Notes: generated by a model from the letters alone, not told the origin. A stretch of DNA of 64,000 nt from Compostibacillus humi (GCF_014637175.1 NZ_BMEV01000010.1:1-64000); one strand, 5' to 3'; shown: positions 32,871 through 42,400, numbered from the stretch's first letter. Translations and numbers: made by a program.

Positions 32871-34624
32871 AAGATTTAACCGTCGTTCTGTTTGAACGGT
32901 TAGGGCTTGTATTGATCTTCGCCTTTGTTCTTACGAGAACCCCGGGGTTCCGTTCGTTGCTGTATCGGGAGTTTAATCGGAAGATGATTTTCGTACATGC
33001 TTTCGTCTTCGGCCTGTTTGGAATCGCCAGCACGATGATGGGAATTATTATTGATGGGGATACGGTCGTTATTCCGAACCTTTTATGGTCGGTGGAAAAT
33101 GATCAGGTTGCAGTAAGCTCCAGCTTAGTAGCTGTCGTTATTGCCGGCTTGCTCGGAGGTCCTCTTGTAGGACTAGGTGCAGGGATGATTGCGGGTATTC
33201 ATTTATTTTTCCTCGGCGGCATCGGCTGGCTGGCAAATGTTTTCGTCAATCCTTTAACAGGCCTTCTAGCAGGGCTTACTGCCAGGTTTTTCTCCCAGGA
33301 AAGGGTCATTTCCCCTATGAAAGCATTGTTTATCGGCGTTTTTCCGCCTATTTTGCAGATGCAGCTCATGCTAGTTTTTCATCCGCATGCAGATCATATG
33401 GTAGCCGTTGTCGATCAGATCGGACTGCCCCTTGTGTTATCGAATAGTATTGCCATTGCTATTTTTACGGCAATGATAGGCATTGTATTGAAAGAACAGG
33501 AAAACGAAGCTGCCATGTCTACGAGACGGGCACTGACGATTGCCGAAGAAGCACTCCCGTTTTTAGAAAAAGGGTATCGGAAAGAGATGGCCATCGGCAT
33601 TTCCAATTTGCTGTATGAACGTCTGGAAATTGCTGCTGTTTCTGTCACAGATGGGGAAACGATATTGGCCCATAAAGGGCTGGGAGCGGACCATCACTTG
33701 CCGGGAGAGGAGATTGTCACCACTATTTCTCAAGAAGCATTGGAAAATAAAAAAACAAAGGTTGCCTATACACGGGAGGAGATTCAATGTCAGCATCCGA
33801 ATTGCCCGTTGGAAGCAGCAATCATTATTCCTATTGGAGCATCGGATCACGCGAAAGGTTTAATCAAATTTTATTATCGTAAAGCCCAGCACATCCGTCC
33901 TGCCGATCTCGTGCTGGCAGAAGGGTTAGGAAAGCTGATTTCAAACCAGCTGCAAGCGATAGAAGCGGAAAGATTAAAAGCCTATATGCGTGATGCCGAA
34001 TTAAGAAATCTTCAAGCGCAAATTAATCCCCACTTTCTTTTCAACACATTGCATATCATCGCTGCTCTTTTTCGCAAGGAACCGGAAAGAGCGAGACATA
34101 TCACCGTTCAATTAGCAAATTATATGCGATTTAATCTTGGGCTCGTATCGAATTCTCTCATTGAATTGGAAAGAGAATGCGAACATGTAAGAGCATATAT
34201 TGAAATAATACAAGCCCGTTTTGCCGGCAGACTGCAAATCACTTTCCATCAGGCGCGGGGGATTTCCCAAGTTTATGTACCGCCATCAACTATCCAGCCG
34301 CTAGTAGAAAACAGTGTCCAGCACGGATTGAAAAATGTAATTCATAACGGAAAAATTGAAGTAAGAATCGAAAAGATGGAAGATTCCATTCGAGTGACGG
34401 TTACAGACAATGGCTCTGGCTTTCCTGAACATATTTTAACCAATGCAGGGGAAAAGGAATTGACAAAAGGTGAAAAATCGACAGGCCTGTATAACGTGAA
34501 CCAGAGGCTAATCCGCTTATTAGGCGAAAAGTCGCGGCTTCATATAAAAAATTTGCCGGCTGGGGGCAGTGAAGTATCATTTTCCATTCCAATGGTGATT
34601 CAAAAGGAAGTTGAGGTGTCTTAA
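32867..34624 (+). CDS. LytS-type sensor histidine kinase
   Basis: A 585-aa membrane kinase. A 5TM-5TMR_LYT input module spans about 1-205. A GAF-like cytoplasmic domain (about 230-355) contains a Cys-rich CQHPNCP segment. The His_kinase box NLQAQINPHFLFNTLH (His about 392) and an HATPase_c domain (STIQPLVENSVQHGL, DNGSGFP, TGLYNVNQRL) follow. Genes overlap on both sides by 1-4 nt, so it is strongly coupled to the symporter and the response regulator. LytS in B. subtilis senses pyruvate-type signals; here acetate or a related acid is the likely cue. Confidence 0.92.
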   Translation: MKDLTVVLFERLGLVLIFAFVLTRTPGFRSLLYREFNRKMIFVHAFVFGLFGIASTMMGIIIDGDTVVIPNLLWSVENDQVAVSSSLVAVVIAGLLGGPLVGLGAGMIAGIHLFFLGGIGWLANVFVNPLTGLLAGLTARFFSQERVISPMKALFIGVFPPILQMQLMLVFHPHADHMVAVVDQIGLPLVLSNSIAIAIFTAMIGIVLKEQENEAAMSTRRALTIAEEALPFLEKGYRKEMAIGISNLLYERLEIAAVSVTDGETILAHKGLGADHHLPGEEIVTTISQEALENKKTKVAYTREEIQCQHPNCPLEAAIIIPIGASDHAKGLIKFYYRKAQHIRPADLVLAEGLGKLISNQLQAIEAERLKAYMRDAELRNLQAQINPHFLFNTLHIIAALFRKEPERARHITVQLANYMRFNLGLVSNSLIELERECEHVRAYIEIIQARFAGRLQITFHQARGISQVYVPPSTIQPLVENSVQHGLKNVIHNGKIEVRIEKMEDSIRVTVTDNGSGFPEHILTNAGEKELTKGEKSTGLYNVNQRLIRLLGEKSRLHIKNLPAGGSEVSFSIPMVIQKEVEVS

Positions 34625-35370
34625 TGATGCGTGTTTTAATTGCGGAAGATGAACAGTTGGTTCGGGAAGAGCTGATTTACTTATTAGAAAGGGAGGAGGA
34701 TGTTACTTTATGTCCGGAAGCAACGACAGGGGATGAGTTAATCACACTATATAAAGAGAACAGGCCAGATGTCATTTTTCTTGATGTGCAAATGCCAGGT
34801 AAATCAGGGATTGAAGCAGCGAAGGAAATTTTGAAAGATGAAGGAAATCCGCCTTTATTCATTTTTACGACTGCCTATGATGAATACGCGGTAGAAGCAT
34901 TTGAAATAGAAGCGGTCGATTACTTATTGAAACCATATGACGAAAGGCGATTTCAAGAGACGATGAAAAGGCTAAGGAAAAAGCTGGCCCAGCAGGAAAA
35001 AGAGTCAAAGGAAATGCGGCTAAAACAAAACTCCCGGACAGAAAAACTCCTTATTGATGACGGGGAAAAAATGATCGTATTGTCCCCGGAATCCATTTAT
35101 TATGCTGTTCCAAATAATCGGATGCTGGAAATTCATACGGAACAAAAAGTAATTTACAGCCGGATGACATTGCAGGAGCTGGAGAAAAAGCTGAAAGGTT
35201 ATCCGTTTTTTCGCCCCCATCGCAGTTATCTCGTAAATATCGAACAGATTCAGGAAATAACGCCGTGGTTTAATGGTACGAGCAACATAAAACTGAAGGA
35301 TAAAAAGAAAACAGTCATCCCGGTCAGCCGTTCAGCAAAGCGAGTTTTATTCAAAATTTTCGAAAGATAG
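34624..35370 (+). CDS. LytTR family response regulator
   Basis: A 248-aa regulator. The receiver domain (1-120) has EDEQ, the phospho-acceptor Asp in DVIFLDVQMPG (about 56), and Lys in LLKPYD. A LytTR DNA-binding domain (about 145-246) carries ILSPESIYYAVPNNRMLEI, FFRPHRSYLVNIEQI and the closing VIPVSRSAKRVL. The start codon overlaps the stop of the kinase gene. The likely target is the promoter of the second DUF485-SSS pair at about 35430-35460, whose -35 box is weak. Confidence 0.93.
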   Translation: MMRVLIAEDEQLVREELIYLLEREEDVTLCPEATTGDELITLYKENRPDVIFLDVQMPGKSGIEAAKEILKDEGNPPLFIFTTAYDEYAVEAFEIEAVDYLLKPYDERRFQETMKRLRKKLAQQEKESKEMRLKQNSRTEKLLIDDGEKMIVLSPESIYYAVPNNRMLEIHTEQKVIYSRMTLQELEKKLKGYPFFRPHRSYLVNIEQIQEITPWFNGTSNIKLKDKKKTVIPVSRSAKRVLFKIFER

Positions 35371-35382
35371 CCATTCATTTTT

Positions 35383-35411
35383 AAATCCCGACCGTTCGAG
35401 CGGGATTTTTT
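35383..35411 (+). terminator. terminator after the response regulator
   Basis: 8-bp stem AAATCCCG/CGGGATTT with a 10-nt loop and trailing T residues. Confidence 0.85.
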
Positions 35412-35452
35412 GCAATTGATGCGAAAAATAAATACAACCCTCCTTATTTTAC

Positions 35453-35476
35453 TATACTTTGAAGTAAGCGTTTTCA
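35453..35476 (+). promoter_or_regulatory. promoter with cre-like site before the second symporter pair
   Basis: TATACT (35453-35458) has only AAATAC at the -35 position, which suggests an activator. AGTAAGCGTTTTCA (35463-35476) is a near-consensus cre site at the start of the transcript, predicting CcpA control. Confidence 0.6.
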
Positions 35477-35501
35477 AGTAATAATAAGGAGGGAATTTTT
35501 T

Positions 35502-35813
35502 ATGAGTCGGTTTGAAGAAATTGAGAGTTCAAAAGAGTTTCAGCAGCTGAAACGGTCGAAACAGAAGTTTATTTGGCCAATAACGTTGATTTTTATTATC
35601 TATTATTTGATTTTGCCTTTAATGGCCGGTTATGCAAAACCGTTAATGACCAGCTTCGTATTTGGAAATATTACCTTTGGTTACTTGTACGGCATTTCCT
35701 TCTATATTGTAGCATGGGGACTGGCTTTTCTTTACGTATATCAGGCACGGAAATTTGATAAAAAGGCAGCAGAAATTAAAGAAAAATACAGTGTAGGCAA
35801 GAAGGGGGCATAA
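35502..35813 (+). CDS. DUF485 small subunit, second copy
   Basis: A 103-aa DUF485 protein with two membrane helices (about 25-45 and 60-85) between charged termini; the motif YVYQARKFDKKAAEIKE closes it. AAGGAGGG precedes the ATG. It lies 1 nt from the following symporter gene. It is longer at its N-terminus (SRFEEIESSKEFQQL) than the copy at 31063, as is usual for the family's main form. Confidence 0.87.
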   Translation: MSRFEEIESSKEFQQLKRSKQKFIWPITLIFIIYYLILPLMAGYAKPLMTSFVFGNITFGYLYGISFYIVAWGLAFLYVYQARKFDKKAAEIKEKYSVGKKGA

Positions 35814-35814
35814 T

Positions 35815-37344
35815 ATGAGTCCTCAAATATTCGGCGTTATTTTGTTCGTCGTCATTGTTGCTTTAACGATGTATGTCACCTACATCGCGGCAAAAAGGAA
35901 TAAGGATACATCGGATTTTTATGCAGCAGGAAGATCGTTAACGGGCATGCAAAACGGTTTTGCTCTCGCTGGAGATTATTTAAGTGCAGCCTCCTTCCTT
36001 GGTATTGCAGGACTTGTTGCGCTTCATGGGTATGACGGATTTATGTATGCCGTCGGCTGGCTGATGGGATATGTCATCGTCCTTTACATCGTTGCTGAAC
36101 CATTTCGAAATTCAGGAAAATTCACCCTTGCTGACGTTTTATCTTACCGCCTGAAGGCAAGACCGGTCCGAAGTGCGGCTGCGGTTGTAACATTGGCGGT
36201 TACCCTTTTTTACATGGTCGCCCAGCTCGTTGGGGCAGGGGCAATCATTCAGCTTCTTGTCGGTATACCGTATGAAGCGGCGATTATATTTATCGGCATA
36301 TTGATGATCATCTACGTTACATTCGGGGGAATGCTGGCGACAAGCTGGGTACAAATCATAAAAGCGGTGTTATTAATGTCTGCGATGATTATTATGATTC
36401 TCTTTATTGCCGTGCTCTTTAATTTTAATTTATCTTCCCTGTTTGGTGCGGTCATTGATGAAAATGGCGTCGGCTTCTTAGAACCAGGCCGGCTCTATAC
36501 GAATCCGATTGATCTGTTATCATTGGGCCTTGCTTTAATTTTGGGAACAGCCGGTTTGCCACACGTTCTCGTCCGTTTTTACACGGTTCCGGATGCCCAG
36601 GCGGCGAGGAAGTCAGTTATTTGGGCGATGATGCTGATTGGGTTTTTCTATATCATGATTACGTTAATCGGTTATGCAGCCAGTGTATTTGTCGGCCGTG
36701 AAAATATCGCTGCCGTTGATCCGGGTGGAAACATGGCTGCGCCGTTATTGGGGCAGTATTTAGGCGGCGGTGAAGGTACATTTGGCGGCGAACTGTTTAT
36801 GGCTGCCATTGCCGCAGTAGCTTTTGCAACGATTATTGCGGTAGTAGCCGGTCTCGTCATCACGGGTGCAGGAGCATTTGCCCATGATATTTATACAAAT
36901 GTCATAAAGCGCGGAGAGGTGGACAGCAAGAAACAATTTAAAGTTGCCCGCAATGCAGCCTTAGTAATCGGAATTGTGTCGATTATCGTCGGCATCCTTG
37001 CGAAAGGATTAAACGTTGCATATCTCGTTGTTCTTGCATTTGCTGTAGGAGCAAGCGCCAACTTGCCGGTTATCATCTTCTCCATTTATTGGCGGAGATT
37101 TAATACAAATGGTGCGGTGGCAAGTATGCTCATTGGTACGATTACGGCGGTGACCCTAGTAATGATTGGGCCGAGCGTTATGGGGGAAAATGCCATCTTT
37201 CCATTGGCCAATCCGGGAATCATTAGTATTCCGGTAGGGTTCCTGTCCGCGTACTTGTTTACTATCTTCAGCAAGAAGGAAGAGAATGCACAGAAATTTG
37301 CGGAAATGTCGGTGAGGGCGAATACCGGATTAGATGCCGAGTAA
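35815..37344 (+). CDS. SSS family cation/acetate-type symporter, copy 2
   Basis: A 509-aa symporter with about 13 helices and the ActP/MctC-type signature SDFYAAGRSLTGMQNGFALAGDYLSAASFLG (about 32-62). GGMLATSWVQIIKA and LILGTAGLPHVLVRFYTVPDA follow. It differs from copy 1 in keeping a Gly/Glu insert near residue 325 (LGGGEGTFGG). It is upstream of acsA, which would activate incoming acetate to acetyl-CoA. The pair is controlled separately from copy 1, by the cre-like promoter at 35453. Confidence 0.88.
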   Translation: MSPQIFGVILFVVIVALTMYVTYIAAKRNKDTSDFYAAGRSLTGMQNGFALAGDYLSAASFLGIAGLVALHGYDGFMYAVGWLMGYVIVLYIVAEPFRNSGKFTLADVLSYRLKARPVRSAAAVVTLAVTLFYMVAQLVGAGAIIQLLVGIPYEAAIIFIGILMIIYVTFGGMLATSWVQIIKAVLLMSAMIIMILFIAVLFNFNLSSLFGAVIDENGVGFLEPGRLYTNPIDLLSLGLALILGTAGLPHVLVRFYTVPDAQAARKSVIWAMMLIGFFYIMITLIGYAASVFVGRENIAAVDPGGNMAAPLLGQYLGGGEGTFGGELFMAAIAAVAFATIIAVVAGLVITGAGAFAHDIYTNVIKRGEVDSKKQFKVARNAALVIGIVSIIVGILAKGLNVAYLVVLAFAVGASANLPVIIFSIYWRRFNTNGAVASMLIGTITAVTLVMIGPSVMGENAIFPLANPGIISIPVGFLSAYLFTIFSKKEENAQKFAEMSVRANTGLDAE

Positions 37345-37363
37345 ATACAGCAGTTCGTACACA

Positions 37364-37386
37364 AAGAGAGGTTTTTTGCCTCTCTT
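37364..37386 (+). terminator. hairpin after the second symporter
   Basis: 8-bp stem AAGAGAGG/CCTCTCTT closes a T-rich loop; the tail (CTATCC) is poor, so termination may be partial and acsA could receive readthrough. Confidence 0.5.
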
Positions 37387-37470
37387 CTATCCCCATTATG
37401 AACAGAGGGGGTGACGAAATTCCATCGACTATAAACATGGAAAAGTGCTTTTGCTGGGAGCCGGGTTAAC

Positions 37471-37485
37471 GTTCAAAATCTGAAC
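37471..37485. promoter_or_regulatory. dyad GTTCA-N5-TGAAC upstream of acsA
   Basis: A perfect 5-bp inverted repeat with a 5-nt centre, 32 bp before the acsA start. It could be an operator. No convincing sigma-A promoter was identified nearby. Confidence 0.3.
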
Positions 37486-37516
37486 ATAGGAGACTAATAG
37501 CAAGGGAGATGGGAAA

Positions 37517-39241
37517 ATGAGTCAAATCATCGCTCCGCAGACGGATAAACCGAATATGCCGCCTTATGAAGAAGTCTATCGGAATTTTGATTGGAAAGAG
37601 GTAGAAAAGAATTTTTCCTGGCATGAAACAGGTAAAGTAAATATGGCGTATGAAGCGATTGACCGCCATACGGAAACATGGAGAAAAAATAAAGTAGCAC
37701 TATATTATAGTGATGCAAAGCGAAATGAAAAATATACGTTCCAAGATTTAAAAGATTTATCTAATCAATTTGCCAACGTCTTGCGGAAAATCGGGGTACA
37801 AAAGGGAGAACGGGTTTTCCTGTTTATGCCTCGGTCGCCGGAAATTTATGTTAGCCTTCTTGGGACGATTAAAGTCGGAGCCATTGCGGGCCCGCTATTT
37901 GAAGCGTTTATGGAACAGGCAGTCCGTGATCGGCTGGAAAATAGTGATGCTTCAGCTTTAGTAACGACACCAGAGCTGCTGCCAAGGGTACCTTATAAAG
38001 AATTGCCAGCATTAAAGCATATTATTCTCGTCGGAGACGGAGAAATTCCGAATGATGACGGGGATACGAAGTTTTATATCTACCAGAAAGAGATGAACGA
38101 AGCTTCCCGTGAAGCAGAGATTGAATGGGTTGACCGGGAGGACGGCCTCATCCTCCACTACACGTCCGGTTCAACGGGAAAGCCTAAGGGAGTTTTACAC
38201 GTTCATAATGCAATGATTCAGCATTATCAAACGGCGAAATGGGTTTTGGACTTAAAAGAGGATGATATTTTCTGGTGTACGGCAGATCCGGGCTGGGTGA
38301 CGGGAACTTCCTATGGAGTTTTTGGTCCTTGGCTCAATGGAGCGTCCAACTTAATTCGCGGCGGCAGATTTAGTCCGGACGATTGGTATGCTACGATTGA
38401 AAAACATCGGGTTACTGTATGGCTCAGTGCTCCGACAGCATTCCGCCGGCTTATGGCAGCGGGAGATGAAAAAATAAAGGAGTATGACTTAAGCTCTTTG
38501 CGTCACATTTTAAGTGTTGGTGAACCGTTAAATGCGGAAGTCGTCCATTGGGGAAGAAGAGTTTACGGGTTAAGCATCCATGACCATTGGTGGATGACAG
38601 AGACTGGTGGAATGCTCATTGCCAATTATCCTTCCATGCCTATTAAGCCGGGTTCCATGGGAAGAGCATTTCCAGGCATCGAAGTGGCAATTTTAGACAA
38701 TGAAGGGAATGAAGTCCCGCGGGGACAAATGGGATCCTTATGCATTAAAGCCGGCTGGCCGTCGATGATGAGAAAAATTTGGAAGAATGAGAAGAAATAT
38801 AACGAGTACTTCCAATTCCCGGGCTGGTATATATCTGGAGATTTAGCTACGATGGATGAAGAAGGATACGTTTGGTTCCAGGGACGGGATGATGACGTGA
38901 TTATGACCTCGGGGGAGAGGGTCGGTCCGTTCGAAGTAGAAAGTAAATTAGTAGAACATCCGGCTGTGGCAGAAGCTGCTGTTATTGGAAAGCCGGATCC
39001 GGTTCGAGGTGAAATTATTAAGGCTTTCGTTTCATTAAGGGAAGGTCTTGAAAAATCCGAAGAGCTTGCAGAAGAACTAAAAATATTTGTCAGAAAAGGC
39101 TTGGCGGCCCATGCAGCACCGCGCGAAGTGGAAATTAGAGATTCTTTACCAAAGACACGGAGCGGCAAAATTATGCGTCGTGTATTAAAAGCGTGGGAAT
39201 TGGGCTTGCCGACAGGAGACCTTTCGACTATGGAGGAATAA
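37517..39241 (+). CDS. acsA: acetyl-CoA synthetase (AMP-forming)
   Basis: A 574-aa ANL-superfamily ligase, making acetyl-CoA from acetate, ATP and CoA via acetyl-AMP. The phosphate loop YTSGSTGKPKGV (about 215-226), the aromatic-acidic motif DHWWMTETGG (about 355-364), WYISGDLA, and the C-terminal domain ending PKTRSGKIMRR with the catalytic Lys (about 551), an acetylation target in homologues, are intact. Length is close to B. subtilis AcsA. It follows the second acetate-type symporter, giving an uptake-activation unit. GGGAGATGGG precedes the ATG. Confidence 0.92.
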   Translation: MSQIIAPQTDKPNMPPYEEVYRNFDWKEVEKNFSWHETGKVNMAYEAIDRHTETWRKNKVALYYSDAKRNEKYTFQDLKDLSNQFANVLRKIGVQKGERVFLFMPRSPEIYVSLLGTIKVGAIAGPLFEAFMEQAVRDRLENSDASALVTTPELLPRVPYKELPALKHIILVGDGEIPNDDGDTKFYIYQKEMNEASREAEIEWVDREDGLILHYTSGSTGKPKGVLHVHNAMIQHYQTAKWVLDLKEDDIFWCTADPGWVTGTSYGVFGPWLNGASNLIRGGRFSPDDWYATIEKHRVTVWLSAPTAFRRLMAAGDEKIKEYDLSSLRHILSVGEPLNAEVVHWGRRVYGLSIHDHWWMTETGGMLIANYPSMPIKPGSMGRAFPGIEVAILDNEGNEVPRGQMGSLCIKAGWPSMMRKIWKNEKKYNEYFQFPGWYISGDLATMDEEGYVWFQGRDDDVIMTSGERVGPFEVESKLVEHPAVAEAAVIGKPDPVRGEIIKAFVSLREGLEKSEELAEELKIFVRKGLAAHAAPREVEIRDSLPKTRSGKIMRRVLKAWELGLPTGDLSTMEE

Positions 39242-39333
39242 TTTCAAAAAGAAGCTTGTCTTCCTGAATAGAAAAGAAGATAAGCTTCTTTATCTGTTGA
39301 CACAAACAATTTAAAAAGGAAACTATAGCAAGA

Positions 39334-39363
39334 TGAATAATTAATGGGGGATGCAAAAGACTA
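39334..39363 (+). promoter_or_regulatory. possible sigma-G promoter of sspP
   Basis: TGAATA (39334-39339) and AAGACTA (39357-39363) lie 17 bp apart; the sigma-G consensus is TGAATA and CATACTA. Expression in the forespore would be expected for an SASP. Confidence 0.45.
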
Positions 39364-39390
39364 ATGAAAGGAAAGAAGGGAGGTATGTTA

Positions 39391-39543
39391 TTGGCGAGCA
39401 GACCAAAGGGACCAAAACAGCAGCAAAAAGCGAATTTGCCGAAAAGTCCTGAGCAGCCTTACGGGGAACCTTTAAGCGGTTCAAAAAAAGTAAAAAATCA
39501 AAATCACTCCCGGCAAAATCATAACCCCCATCATGATATGTAA
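39391..39543 (+). CDS. sspP: small acid-soluble spore protein P
   Basis: A 50-aa protein starting at TTG, 7 nt after GGGAGG. The C-terminal half [19 protein letters not shown], then ending HHDM, matches SspP almost residue for residue. The N-terminal half is a variable, Lys/Gln/Pro-rich stretch. It would be packaged in the forespore core. In B. subtilis sspP lies behind citB (sspO-sspP); here it is alone between acsA and a SulP gene, with a possible sigma-G promoter. It is direct evidence that the host forms endospores. Confidence 0.9.
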   Translation: MASRPKGPKQQQKANLPKSPEQPYGEPLSGSKKVKNQNHSRQNHNPHHDM

Positions 39544-39548
39544 ATGCA

Positions 39549-39576
39549 GACAGACCCGATTCAATCAGGGTCTGTC
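39549..39576. terminator. hairpin between sspP and the SulP gene
   Basis: Perfect 9-bp stem GACAGACCC/GGGTCTGTC with a 10-nt loop; tails are only partly T-rich. Confidence 0.6.
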
Positions 39577-39590
39577 AGCGTTTCGGCCAA

Positions 39591-41318
39591 TCAGCTAATG
39601 GTCGCTCTTATATTTTGGCCTTTTAAATAAACGTTGCACGATGGGGAGCCTTTACGCGAGCATAACGAACATTTTTCGCTATCCACTATCCCGATTGCAT
39701 AATCGACAGCATCTGTGGAAGATTGAAAGAAGTATTTTTTGCCAATCTCATCATATAACCCGCTGATTTTAAGCATGTGCTCTACTTTCGGGTTTACTTC
39801 AGAAAAAAGCGTCACTCCTCCTGTTTTATGAAAGTCCCGTACTAAAGAGGATAAATTCGCGATTCCTGTTGCATCGATGATGGATACATGTTTCATTTTC
39901 AAAATGAGCACTTTTGGCCTTTTATTAATGTGGTATGTAATTACCGATTCAAATTTGTCAGCAGCACCGAAAAATAGCGGCCCCTCTACGGTAAAGAAAG
40001 AGATTTGCGGACAAGTAGATTCGAATTTGTGCATTTCATCGTTTGCGTTGTTTTTCAGTCGGGCAGGAATAACTCTTTCGATCTCCAATACTTCACTCAT
40101 TCGCTTAATAAATGATGCCATTGCCAATAACAGACCAATTGGCACAGCAATGGTCAAATTGACAAATACGGTCAGCAAAAAGGTCACTATAAGAACTAAA
40201 GAATCGCTCGTTTTCAATTTCACCATATGGATGAATGATTTATGTTCACTCATGTTAAAGGCGACAACCATCAATATTGGAGCTAGCGAAGCTAAAGGAA
40301 TATAGGCGGTATATGGTGCGAATAAAAGGAGCGTAATTAAAACGATGAGACCTTGAAATATGCCGGATAGCGGGCTTGCCGCACCGCTTTTTATATTTGT
40401 AGCCGTTCTTGCAATTGCTCCTGTTGCAGGGATTCCGCCAAATAATGGGGTGACCATATTGGCAATACCTTGTCCGACAAGTTCCCGATTGGAATTATGC
40501 CGTTTTCCCGTCATTCCGTCTGCGACAACGGCAGAAAGGAGGGACTCAATTCCGCCGAGCATGGCGATCACAAAGGCTGGCTGCCAAAGGGTCAATACTT
40601 TTTCCAATGTTATTTCTGGAAAATGTATACGCGGCAGTCCTTGCGGAATTCCCCCAAATGCGGAACCGATTGTCACCACCTGATTTGGGTAAAATACGGA
40701 TGCAATGATGGTTGGAATGGCGATTGCTACCAGTAATACAGGGATTCTCGGGAAAAGCTTTGGAACAAAAATAATGACAGCAAGGCCGATGGCAGCGGTG
40801 AAAATGCTAAACCAATTAACTTTATCCAAATTTTGCATGATTTGAATCATGTTTTGGTGAAAGTATTCTTTCTTTTCCAATCCTTCAATACCGAGAAAAT
40901 CACCAATTTGCCCGCTGAAGATGATTACTGCAATTCCTGCCGTAAAGCCAATCGTTACGGAACGGGGGATGTATTTAATTAAATTTCCCAAATTAAAAAA
41001 GCCCATTAAGATGAGCATCAGTCCTGCCAAAAAGCCGGCGATTAATAAACCTTCATATCCATACTGGAGTACGATGACGAGCAATATAGGTATGAATGCA
41101 CCGGTAGGTCCGGCAATTTGATATTTTGAACCTCCAAACAGACTAACGAGTATTCCGGCGATAATCGTCGTATATAAACCATATTCCGGTTTTACCCCAG
41201 ACGCTACCGCAAACGCCATACCTAGCGGGATTGCTACAATACTTACCGTTAAGCCGGCAATAAAGTCACGCTTTAAAGAATTTGGGGTTAACCCTTTAAA
41301 ACGCTCATCTTTTAACAA
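39591..41318 (-). CDS. SulP family anion transporter with STAS domain
   Basis: A 575-aa SLC26/SulP carrier. The N-terminal membrane part (about 15-430) has GLTVSIVAIPLGMAFAVASGVKPEYGLYTTI and GGSKYQIAGPTGAF, typical of the transport core. A cytoplasmic STAS domain (about 435-540) has VLILKMKHVSIIDATGI. A Cys-rich tail (CSLCSRKGSPSC) follows. Family members move sulfate, bicarbonate or dicarboxylates; the substrate is not predictable. TTG start at 41318 with AGGAG upstream. The 41319-41574 stretch upstream holds only an AT-rich promoter-like region. Confidence 0.86.
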   Translation of the reverse strand: MLKDERFKGLTPNSLKRDFIAGLTVSIVAIPLGMAFAVASGVKPEYGLYTTIIAGILVSLFGGSKYQIAGPTGAFIPILLVIVLQYGYEGLLIAGFLAGLMLILMGFFNLGNLIKYIPRSVTIGFTAGIAVIIFSGQIGDFLGIEGLEKKEYFHQNMIQIMQNLDKVNWFSIFTAAIGLAVIIFVPKLFPRIPVLLVAIAIPTIIASVFYPNQVVTIGSAFGGIPQGLPRIHFPEITLEKVLTLWQPAFVIAMLGGIESLLSAVVADGMTGKRHNSNRELVGQGIANMVTPLFGGIPATGAIARTATNIKSGAASPLSGIFQGLIVLITLLLFAPYTAYIPLASLAPILMVVAFNMSEHKSFIHMVKLKTSDSLVLIVTFLLTVFVNLTIAVPIGLLLAMASFIKRMSEVLEIERVIPARLKNNANDEMHKFESTCPQISFFTVEGPLFFGAADKFESVITYHINKRPKVLILKMKHVSIIDATGIANLSSLVRDFHKTGGVTLFSEVNPKVEHMLKISGLYDEIGKKYFFQSSTDAVDYAIGIVDSEKCSLCSRKGSPSCNVYLKGQNIRATIS

Positions 41319-41577
41319 TGATGTATCACTCCTAATAGAATATTAAAAAAGACATGCATATCTATCATAGCATATAAATTTTTAAATTGTTAATAAATTA
41401 AAAAATGGGTCGGAAAAGAGTGGTAATTAACGCCGTCTTTTTGTTCATTAATGAAAAATGGAAATATTGCAAAAGAAGAGGGCTGCCGGAAATAGAGCTT
41501 TTTCAGAGGATGAGGAAGAAATAATTATCATACATAACTGCTAAGCTGGCTGCTTTAATATAATCGGGCAATATAAA

Positions 41578-41607
41578 AAGCATTCACCAATTCTTTGGCG
41601 AATGCTT
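41578..41607 (-). terminator. terminator of the yidC gene
   Basis: 12-bp stem AAGCATTCGCCA/TGGTGAATGCTT (one wobble) begins at the stop codon and is followed by TTTTATA on the minus strand. Confidence 0.85.
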
Positions 41608-42400
41608 AAACAGGCTGCTTATTTTTTTCAGCTGCAGCATGGATCCTTCGCAACATAATGGTTTGCCCAATCATAAAGATTCCGCTGACTGACCAGTAAA
41701 GGGGGAGTACGGCAGGGGAATTCAAGGAAATAATACCGATTACTGCCGGTGAAATAACACCGATAATTGCCATTTGCTGTTTCACTTTCACGCTCATGCC
41801 TATTTGAGCTGCCTTAAATTGGATAAAATAAACGCAGATGGCAATCACCGTTAAGATGAAATCCCTGCTCCCCAAGTCAAACCATAAAAAGGAATGGGCT
41901 GAAATCTCTGGTGTTCTTAAGATGGCATAGTAAAAGCCAATCAGAATGGGGAACTGCAATATAATCGGCAAACAGCCTGCAGCTGAAGCCAATGGATTTA
42001 TATGATGTTTTTGATAAGCTTTCATCAATTCCCGCTGCATCTCCAGTTGCGCATTCTGACTTTGTTTATTTTTATACTTATTCTGGATTGCTGTTAGTTC
42101 CGGTTTTAGTGCATCATATTTTTCCTTTATTTGTAGACTGCTTCTCGTCTGCCGCAAAAAGAAGGGCATCAGCGCAAGCCGGATGGTGACCGTAAGCAAA
42201 ATAATGGCAAGTCCATAGTTATCGTTCAATAATCCGGCAATCCCTTTAATGAATAGGGAAAAAGGATATACAAAATATTGATCGAAAAAACCGCTGGAAT
42301 CGGCATGTATTGGTTCGGCTGCGGTACAGCCGGCAAGAAATAATAATGCTGGCGCGAAAAAATTCTTTTTAAGAAATGAGAATACAGATTGTTTTTCCAT
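41606..42400 (-). CDS. YidC/Oxa1 family membrane protein insertase
   Basis: A 264-aa insertase helping membrane proteins fold and enter the bilayer. It is a lipoprotein: lipobox LLFLAGC, Cys 25. Five helices follow. The Arg in TVTIRLALMPF (residue 74) is the hydrophilic-groove Arg, and GCLPIILQFPILIGFYYAI is the conserved second block. It is of the SpoIIIJ/YqjG type; by its leader it resembles the inducible YqjG (YidC2). SD GGAGG lies 6 nt before ATG but is buried in a hairpin (42407-42443) after a MifM-like leader. Confidence 0.92.
   Translation of the reverse strand: MEKQSVFSFLKKNFFAPALLFLAGCTAAEPIHADSSGFFDQYFVYPFSLFIKGIAGLLNDNYGLAIILLTVTIRLALMPFFLRQTRSSLQIKEKYDALKPELTAIQNKYKNKQSQNAQLEMQRELMKAYQKHHINPLASAAGCLPIILQFPILIGFYYAILRTPEISAHSFLWFDLGSRDFILTVIAICVYFIQFKAAQIGMSVKVKQQMAIIGVISPAVIGIISLNSPAVLPLYWSVSGIFMIGQTIMLRRIHAAAEKNKQPV

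Noticed and set aside
37400-37500. Structured-looking leader before acsA (T-box or riboswitch)
   Set aside because: No T-box sequence, specifier loop, terminator or known aptamer core was found; only a 5-bp dyad is supported.
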